Shown here: piece by piece, positions 57,303-64,000 of the stretch
Numbering within the stretch: the stretch's first letter is position 1
Layout of the letters: each line of letters starts with the position of its first letter
Source: Phallusia mammillata
Taxonomy: Eukaryota > Chordata > Ascidiacea > Phlebobranchia > Ascidiidae
Reading direction: 5' to 3'
Length of the DNA: 64,000 bases
NCBI GenBank assembly: GCA_003260075.1
Contig: QLIY01000706.1
Span: 14,431-78,430 of the forward strand
Program-made: the position numbers and the translations under genes
Notes under the pieces: generated by a model
The model's input: the letters and a program-made list of their open reading frames with translations, nothing else
What the model was told of the DNA's origin: nothing
Databases searched by the model: none

Positions 57303-57647
57303 AAAAACAAAAATATTATAAAAAAAATGCTAACGGTTGGGTATCGTATATAATGTAAGTTTGGTATAAACACAGATTTTCCTGATAAATGGTTAATTGA
57401 TTAAGCTTTGTATTCCGCGATAATCAAACAATTGTGTTATTTATCCCATTAGCAGCTGATTTTGCCATAAGATCGCACATCTACTTTGTTTCTATTCAAT
57501 TTTTTGTCGAGTTTGTTGCTAAATGCAAATTTGAGTACTTTATCCAGTCACAAACAGTTACAATGTTTATAAATGACGCGCGAACTTACCTCATCCAACA
57601 CAAGGCTACAATGTATCCGATCGAGCATTGAATTCCATTGCCTATTG

Positions 57648-57882
57648 TGTTACGCTAGGTCGCGCTTTGTTGGCTGTGAAGGTAATGTTACTGGTTTCCG
57701 CAGAAAAGGAATGTTCGCCTAAACCATTATTTTAACTAATACAGCCTTGAACTTTCGACCAGTTTACAGAAATTTGTGCTGTTAGTTAACAAACGGATTA
57801 CTCAATACACTGCAAAGCAGCAGGCAACAGGTTTTTTGACGTTCCAGGATAAGTTTGTAGATTAGCAAAGCAAAGCCTGATC
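57648..57882 (+). promoter_or_regulatory. conserved 5' leader of LRRC8-like copy 2
   Basis: This block, including GGTAATGTTACT, AATGTTCGCCTAAACCAT and CACTGCAAAGCAGCA, recurs upstream of copy 3 at about 60357-60607, and the last about 45 bp recur before copy 1. It is therefore part of the duplicated unit and probably contains 5' UTR and proximal promoter. No TATA box is obvious. A weaker similarity extends further upstream (57510-57560 versus 60285-60330). Confidence 0.5.
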
Positions 57883-59207
57883 ATGTTGTTAGATCAAGTG
57901 TTTGCCTGGAGAGATCTTCTCTCGACAAATAACATGAAACCTTGGTGGGAATCTGTGCGGTCGTTTGCACTGGCCGGTTTGGTGTCTTCCACTGTACTTT
58001 TGTTTTATCGCACTGGAACGAGCAACTTATCTTGTGTTCCTCAATCTTTAAACACGACCATCCTATTTAGTCAACCTGTTGCAGATTATGTAAATCAAAA
58101 ATGTGTCTTGATGCAAATCAAGTCATCATCAACTTTTGGTGGATTGGATTACTTTTCACTTCAGTACTGTTTATAGCTAACAACTTCTGGGAGTATATTG
58201 TGCCATGCGCCAACTCGATAGCTTCCTTTCGAAAGAAGTATGAGCTTCTTGATGGAATTGAAAACTCGGTTGATGCTGTAATTAAATTTGCTGTAACGGC
58301 AAACACTGCTGAGGCACCGGAACCAGAAAAGCAAAAGCGTTTGCAATGCAGAGAAATTGTTGTCAACTTCATGGACTGGAACCTTCCTGACAACGAACCA
58401 AGTTTATCCCACCAAGACACACCGACCAAGACTCAACCAACATCAGTTGAAGAGCCATTAACTTCGAATGGTCAAAGTTCTAACATAAACCAATCTGACA
58501 ACATCACTGATGCAGTAACTGATGGTGAACAAAACGATCCATTTACCATAGTTAAAGAACCTAATCAAACAGCAAAACCTAAAGCTGACTCAAAAACAAA
58601 GCCTAAATCTGCAAGCAAGTGGTATTTCCGGCGAAGCGTTTTCTCCATAGTGATTTGTTTTCTATGGTTTGTGTTTAACGTTGCCTTGCTGATTGTTCAC
58701 CACTATCTAAGCGAGTCTGGGTTTCAGTGCAAAGCTCTTGAACACGATTTTACTTGCAGCTATACATCAATGAACATTTTCCTACTGACAGCTGGTCTTC
58801 AGATGATAGCAACATTGGCTCAGATTGTAAGTTTATCACTTGGAATTAATCACACCATGGTGGACAACGACGAGGATTTGTTTCTGGCAATTTGTGCAGC
58901 ACACGGTGACACCAAACAAACCGAAACATTTAAGGGCATTGCCAAGCATTTACCCGACAAAAGAGCTTTACTCGAAGGTATGAAAAACAATCGGGAAGGT
59001 GCCGTCATTGCTCGAGATCTTGGCTTTTTTCTTTTTTACCAGATACTTGACCCTGGCGACCTAAAAGACTTTCTGAATCAGTGGCCTGATCGATTAAAAG
59101 GCTCAGGTGAATTCTATGATTTGCTTCTGCCACTTGAAAAAGAAATGGCAAATAAGCCGAGGCCAGAAATTAAATCACCAGCTCCTCCCAATGTAACTTA
59201 CTATTAA
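57883..59207 (+). CDS. LRRC8-like channel without LRRs, copy 2 (1-base frame break)
   Basis: From ATG 57883 the protein reads MLLDQVFAWRDLLSTNNMKP and continues through TM1 and the first loop. A single base is missing at about 58103-58108 relative to copies 1 and 3; the frame 58101-59207 then runs unbroken for 368 codons. Predicted order: short cytoplasmic N-terminus with KPWW, TM1 (about 24-42), loop with C51, NLS and NTT sequons and C74, TM2 (about 81-108), a Pro/Lys-rich cytoplasmic loop of about 140 residues, TM3 (FSIVICFLWFVFNVALLIVH), loop FQCKALEHDFTC, TM4, and a C-terminal domain ending PEIKSPAPPNVTYY. LRRC8 proteins are hexameric anion channels with about 800 residues including 15 or more LRRs; here about 440 residues and none. 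A sequencing error could explain the single base. Channel function is inferred. Confidence 0.7.
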
Positions 59208-59242
59208 AAAATGTGATACATTTTTTTGTGTGTTTCATCATG

Positions 59243-59341
59243 AATAAATTACGAACACAAATGTTTGGCAGTAAAACCTATACAGTGAAAATTCGATATG
59301 TTCCTACATTCGTTTTCTGTAGGTCGGGCTAACAAAATAAA
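59243..59341 (+). terminator. poly(A) signals of LRRC8-like copy 2
   Basis: AATAAA occurs at 59243-59248, 36 bp after the stop codon, and again at 59336-59341. The second lies in a block (CGGGCTAACAAAATAAAAGT) that is conserved after mini-copy 2 near 62954-62975, so it is the likelier conserved 3' end signal. Confidence 0.45.
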
Positions 59342-60607
59342 AGTACTTGGTTATATAACCCGCGTAGGAAATGTCAGTTAGGCAATGGTGGCAAATCTAC
59401 AAGAACAAAAACGCAAGCACAAAAATATTAATAAACTCAGGGCCGAGCTCAGTTGCTCCAGGCAAAATATAATAAAACGTTTTGTGCAAGATGGAAAAAT
59501 TGAACATTGAAAACAAAAATGAAGAAAAAAATACTGAGTTAGTAATTTACTTTGTGCTTGTCTAAACACTAAAGACTGTTAGTGCAACTAGAAATATTTT
59601 TCGGGCAGCGATTTTAACCTGACCAACCAAATCAAAGAACCCCAGCCAAATCGATCTTTTTCCCGATACTGTTTCATTAACTCCGTCACGCCTCAGAAAC
59701 CAGAATCCTGAACTATAATAACATAAACTTTAGGTTACAACAAGCACGTGGCGACCAGCAGCCAAGTTTTTCCACTCAGGTGATCCAAAGAAAAACAGGA
59801 TCCATTTAACAGAAGTTTCTTTTTGTTCTTGGCTGATTATACCACAACAGGCAATGAAAAAAGAAAAATGTGACACAAATCTAACGCGCGAAGGTGCCAA
59901 ATCGGCTACAACCAGATTTAAACCTGAATTTCCCGGCAAAAACTCACCAAAAAGTATTCTTCTTCTTCAACATTTATAATCCCCAAAAACGAAAAAAGGA
60001 AAAGAACAATTTTGCATTTTATAAGTTGGCTATTTTGCGCTGACAGCGAAACAGTGCCAGCAAGCATTAATGTGTGGTTGGCCTGAAAAAAATGAATGTT
60101 TCGCCAACCGAAACTGTCAGCACTTTGTCTGAAAAGTGTAGTAAGATACCTGGTGTCACAATGCATGTTTGAGATGGATATAGATTACTCTGATAGTTTA
60201 TTTTTATATATCAGGAAGTGATACGGCAAGAATCGCAAATGGACGTTGTTTCCATTCAGTGTTATGCAGAGTTAAATGGTATATTCTCGCTAAATGCAAA
60301 TGTGAGTACTTTGCACTGTTTGTAAATTGATTAAATATTAATTATTATTGTTTACTGTGTTACGCATTTTGAGCTTTGTTGGCTGTAAAGTGTAAAGGTA
60401 ATGTTATTCGATTCACTGCAGGAAAGGAAGTGTTCGCCTAAACCATATTATTTTAACTCATGCAGTCTTGAGCAGTCAAACAGTTTATACATTTGTGCTA
60501 TTTTGTCAATTTTGAATGTGTAAACTGACTAGTTAAAACACTGCAAAGCAGCATGCGACAGTTTTTTGACATTTCAGCATAAGTTTGTTGATAAGCCAAG
60601 GGTGATT

Positions 60608-61985
60608 ATGTTGTTAGATCAAGTGTTTGCCTGGCGAGATCTTCTCTCAACAAATAACATGAAACCTTGGTGGGAATCTGTGCGGTCGTTTGCACTGACC
60701 GTTTAGGTGTCTTCCACTGTACTTCTATTTTATCGCACTAGAACAAGCAGCGTTTCTTGTGCTCCTCAATCTTTGAACACGACCATTCTTTTCAGTCAAC
60801 CTGTTGCATATTATGTGAACCAAAGATGTGTCAGTGGTGCAAATCAAGTAATTATCAATTTTTGGTGGATTGGAATACTTTTCACTTCAGTGCTGTTTAT
60901 AGCTAACAACTTCTGGGAGTATATTGTGCCTTGTGCCAATTCGATAGCTTCCTTTCGAAAGAAGTATGAGCTTCTTGATGGAATTGAAAACTCGAAAACT
61001 GTAATTAAATTTGCTGTTACGGCAAACACTACTGTGGCACCGGAACCAGAAAAACAAAACCGCTTGCAATGCAGAGAAATTGTTGCCATCTTTATGGACT
61101 GGAACCTTCCTGACAACGAACCAAGTTTATCCCACCAAGACACACCGACCAAGACTCAACCAACATCAGTTGAAGAGCCATTAACTTCGAATGGTCAAAG
61201 TTCTAACATAAACCAATCTGACAACATCACTGATGCAGTAACTGATGGTGAACAAAACGATCCATTTACCATAGTTAAAGAACCTAATCAAACAGCAAAA
61301 CCTAAAGCTGACTCAAAAACAAAGCCTAAATCTGCAAGCAAGTGGTATTTCCGGCGAAGCGTTTTCTCCATAGTGATTTGTTTTCTATGGTTTGTGTTTA
61401 ACGTTGCCTTGCTGATTGTTCACCACTATCTAAGCGAGTCTGGGTTTCAGTGCAAAGCTCTTGGACACGATTTTACTTGTAGTTATACATCAATAAACAT
61501 TTTCCTACTGACAGCTGGTCTTCAGATGATAGCAACATTGGCTCAGATTGTAAGTTTATCACTTGGAATTTATCACACCATGGTGGACAACGACGAGGAT
61601 TTGTTTCTGGTTATTTGTGCAGCACACGGTGACACCAAACAAACAGAAACATTTACGGGCTTTGCCAAACATTTACCCGACAAAAGAACTGCTTTACTCG
61701 AAGGTATGAAAAACAATCGTGAAGGTGCCGTCATTGCTCGAGATCTTGGCTTTTTCCTCTTTTATTTGAGATTCGACGGTGAAGGCTTGAACAACTTTCT
61801 GAATGACTGGTCTTAACGACTGAAATGTTCGGCTGATTTCCATGATATACTTGTTGCGCTCGTAAGAGGAGGGGCTGAATTGCAAAGGCCACCAATAATG
61901 ATGAATAATCCCCAAAACTTAACCCAGATTAGTAGAAATGTTATCCACGGTGATTTTCAACAAAACAGACATAGTGATTGGTAAT
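60608..61985 (+). pseudogene. LRRC8-like channel without LRRs, copy 3 (two in-frame stops)
   Basis: ATG 60608 starts the same frame as copies 1 and 2, but TAG at 60704-60706 replaces the TTG Leu codon in TM1 (context CTGACCGTTTAGGTG against CTGGCCGGTTTGGTG). After this stop the frame is open for about 369 codons and keeps TM2, the Cys pairs, TM3 and TM4. A second stop (TAA 61814-61816) replaces a Glu codon after ND-W-S near the end of the C-terminal domain; sequence like the copy 1 tail continues to about 61985. Two Ser/Thr-rich and KPK-rich loop segments are nearly identical to copy 2, which suggests recent duplication or gene conversion, while the 3' end resembles copy 1. The three predicted Lys/Pro-rich loops differ in length. 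Confidence 0.65.
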
Positions 61986-62324
61986 ACCTAACATTCTGTG
62001 CAGTTACCAAATCTCAACAAAGCAACAAATGCCTTGAAAAATAACCTGATTCGGTATGACTGACTTTTGTGTGATCAATATATTAGTGTGTTAATTGTTA
62101 TCGTTTCACTAGATGAAAGTTTTATAATAGATTCTGCTAACAAACGTATAAATTCAATCGCACTTGCCGTGGTTAACCTGATTTGTGTTTTTTCAGCAGA
62201 AAATTTAGATATTTTTTCCGGAAACATTTGAACATAAAAGTACCCTTCAGATGTAAGCCCATGTGTACAGTTTTTGCATGTTAAACATTTTCCTGGACCA
62301 CGCTTTTATTGTGTTCCTCTAGGG

Positions 62325-62530
62325 CAGGGCTTCTCAAACTGTGGATCGCGACATACATTGGGGTCGCGAAACATCATGCGTTATTATGTCATTGTCACAA
62401 TAAATGGTATACGTGCGTAAATTTCTTGCTAAAACAGTATTCACGTGTATTGCCTATACCAATCCAGGGGTCACGTAGAAAATTGTTTTCTAAAATGGGG
62501 TGGCAGAGCAAGAAACTTTGATAAGCCCTG
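62325..62530. mobile_element. hAT-like MITE between copy 3 and mini-copy 2
   Basis: Begins CAGGGCTTCTCAAAC, ends TTTGATAAGCCCTG; flanks CTCTAGGG and CGCTGGGG agree at 6 of 8. The right half (CCAGGGGTCACGTAGAAAAT) is shared with a fragment at 31745-31830. Confidence 0.65.
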
Positions 62531-62850
62531 CGCTGGGGTGCGTTTGTGTTGGCTGTGAGGATAATCTTACTTGATTCATTGAAGTGGAATTGTTCGCCTA
62601 AGTTCAGAATGTTATTGTAACTCGCACTCTTTTCAACTATTTTTCAGTTTTGTAGAAACTTGTGGCTTTTTTCTTTTTTACCAGAAACTTGACTCTAGCA
62701 GCTTAAAAAACTTTGTAGACTGGCCTGATCGATTAGAAGGCTCGAGTAATTTTCCTGATTTGCTTGTGCCTCTTGAAAACGAAATGGCAAATAAACCGAG
62801 GCCAGAAATTAAATCGCCAGCTCCTCCCAACGAAAATTTCAATTAAAAAC
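62530..62850 (+). pseudogene. mini-copy 2 of the LRRC8-like family (leader plus C-terminal exon-like end)
   Basis: Leader-like sequence (GTTGGCTGTGAGGATAATCT, TTGTTCGCCTAAGTTC) is joined to a C-terminal end with an open frame: GFFLFYQKLDSSSLKNFV, DWPDRLEGSSNFPDLLVPLE, then NEMANKPRPEIKSPAPPN and a stop near 62844. The join falls at a pyrimidine stretch ending in ACCAG, which also looks like a splice acceptor. It may be a deleted pseudogene, or a spare 3' exon that could be spliced to an upstream copy; the former is simpler. Confidence 0.55.
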
Positions 62851-63199
62851 TATGATAGATTTTTTTCTGTACATCTATCAAGAAAGATTGTTTGACAGTA
62901 AAGTCTACCCAAAGAAAAAAGTGGATATGTTGCTACATTTGTTTTGTATAAATCGGGCTAACAAAAATAAAAGTACTTGATTATGTTACTCGCGTTAGAT
63001 ATGTCAGTTAGGCAAATCCACAAGCACAAAAAATATTAATTGTGCGCAAAGGGCTGAACTCGGGGGAAAATTTGCTTGTTTTGTGCAAGCAAGGTAGAAA
63101 AATTCAACATTACCCAGTAACTCATTTTGTGCCTTTCCAAACACTAAAGACTGTTGGTGCAACAACAAAAAATCGACAAAGTCGGAATTCGGTCTAGCA

Positions 63200-63676
63200 C
63201 AGTGGTTCTCAACCTTTTTCTATCGTGGCCATTTTCATTGCTCAAAAATTCTGTGGCCCAATAATTTTTTATGAAACAAAAAAGCAACTATAAAATAGGT
63301 TCAGAAAAAAGCAGAACATATTTGAAACAAATTATAAGTTCAAAATGACTTAATTTATTGCAAAAAAACAACAACATAAAACAGCACTTTCAGTTATGGC
63401 CGAGTAATTGGAGAATGGATATGCTGCTATCTGGCTTTATTACAATCACAAAGTCGTTTATTACATCATAAACATAAAGTGTTGCAGAAATTCAAAGTAA
63501 CTTTATACCGTAAATAGTTAAATTCAAATTAATTTACATCTTATCTCAATTTCGCCCCAAGCCATTATTTTTGGAAAACTGAGTGTTACGACACAAATGA
63601 AAGTAAATTCTTAAAAAAAGCCTTCTGTTTGATTGGTCTGTGGCCCAATTAATGACCCACTGGCTGAGAACCGCTG
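63200..63676. mobile_element. hAT-like element relic
   Basis: Begins CAGTGGTTCTCAACC, ends GGCTGAGAACCGCTG; flanks GTCTAGCA and GTCTGGCA agree at 7 of 8. Nothing further is recognised to the end of the window. Confidence 0.75.
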
Positions 63677-64000
63677 GTCTGGCAGTATTTTAAAAAAGTG
63701 AAAATGAAACACATTGACATATGTCAACATACAAAAAAATGCCGTAAATGACCCACTCACCAACTATTTTGCAACGCAGGTCAATAGGTACAGTACACAT
63801 ACCAGCAGTTGTAAGACGATGAAACTATCGCTGCAAGCACTATAGGAAAACACAAAATGTCATAAGCCACACGTAAAACCCAAGAATTAGTTCAGGTCAC
63901 AAGTCAAATTAAACACTCACAATCACAGGAAACAGCCTTCGCTTGAAGTTTTATTAGTCAGTCGTCACAAACATTTAATTTAACCTTATTCGTCTCTAAA

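Overview
The window looks like a chordate genome assembled from short reads, most likely an ascidian tunicate. It is AT-rich and heavily interrupted by introns, MITEs and tRNA-derived SINEs. A large multi-exon XRN1 gene has chordate-like exon content. A tandem family resembles the membrane domain of LRRC8, a family known from chordates. A 16-nt perfect match to the Ciona trans-splicing leader, recalled from memory, also fits. The species cannot be named from the sequence alone.

Positions 55-44071 (minus strand) hold almost all of a 5'-3' exoribonuclease 1 (XRN1) gene. I resolved 42 exons whose phases agree throughout (5424 nt, 1808 codons) from the start codon at 44071 down to the window edge, where the last exon or exons are cut off. 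Exons give XRN_N with all catalytic acidic residues, the middle region, PAZ/Tudor, KOW, winged-helix and SH3-like domains, and a long disordered tail. The introns are packed with non-autonomous hAT elements (many with perfect 8-bp target duplications), pogo/Tigger-like elements, SINEs, a 90-bp tandem array and several dispersed repeats.

Positions 44072-45953 are a head-to-head intergenic region with a ghost first exon related to the next gene. Positions 45954-48134 (plus) encode a four-exon, 436-residue type II membrane SGNH/PC-esterase protein. Positions about 49.8-51.9 kb (minus) hold a broken Penelope-like retroelement.

Positions 51.9-62.9 kb hold a tandem family of LRRC8-like four-helix channel proteins without leucine-rich repeats: three near-full copies, each with a frame break or stop in its N-terminal half, and two mini-copies that keep only the leader and the C-terminal end. 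This is the most novel content of the window. A decayed SWIM-type zinc finger ORF lies between copies 1 and 2.

The assembly needs care. About 18 runs of 9-80 G, and several single N characters, separate two nearly identical copies of flanking sequence. They look like poly-G contig ends and haplotype overlaps joined by a scaffolder, and they duplicate parts of XRN1 exons and introns.
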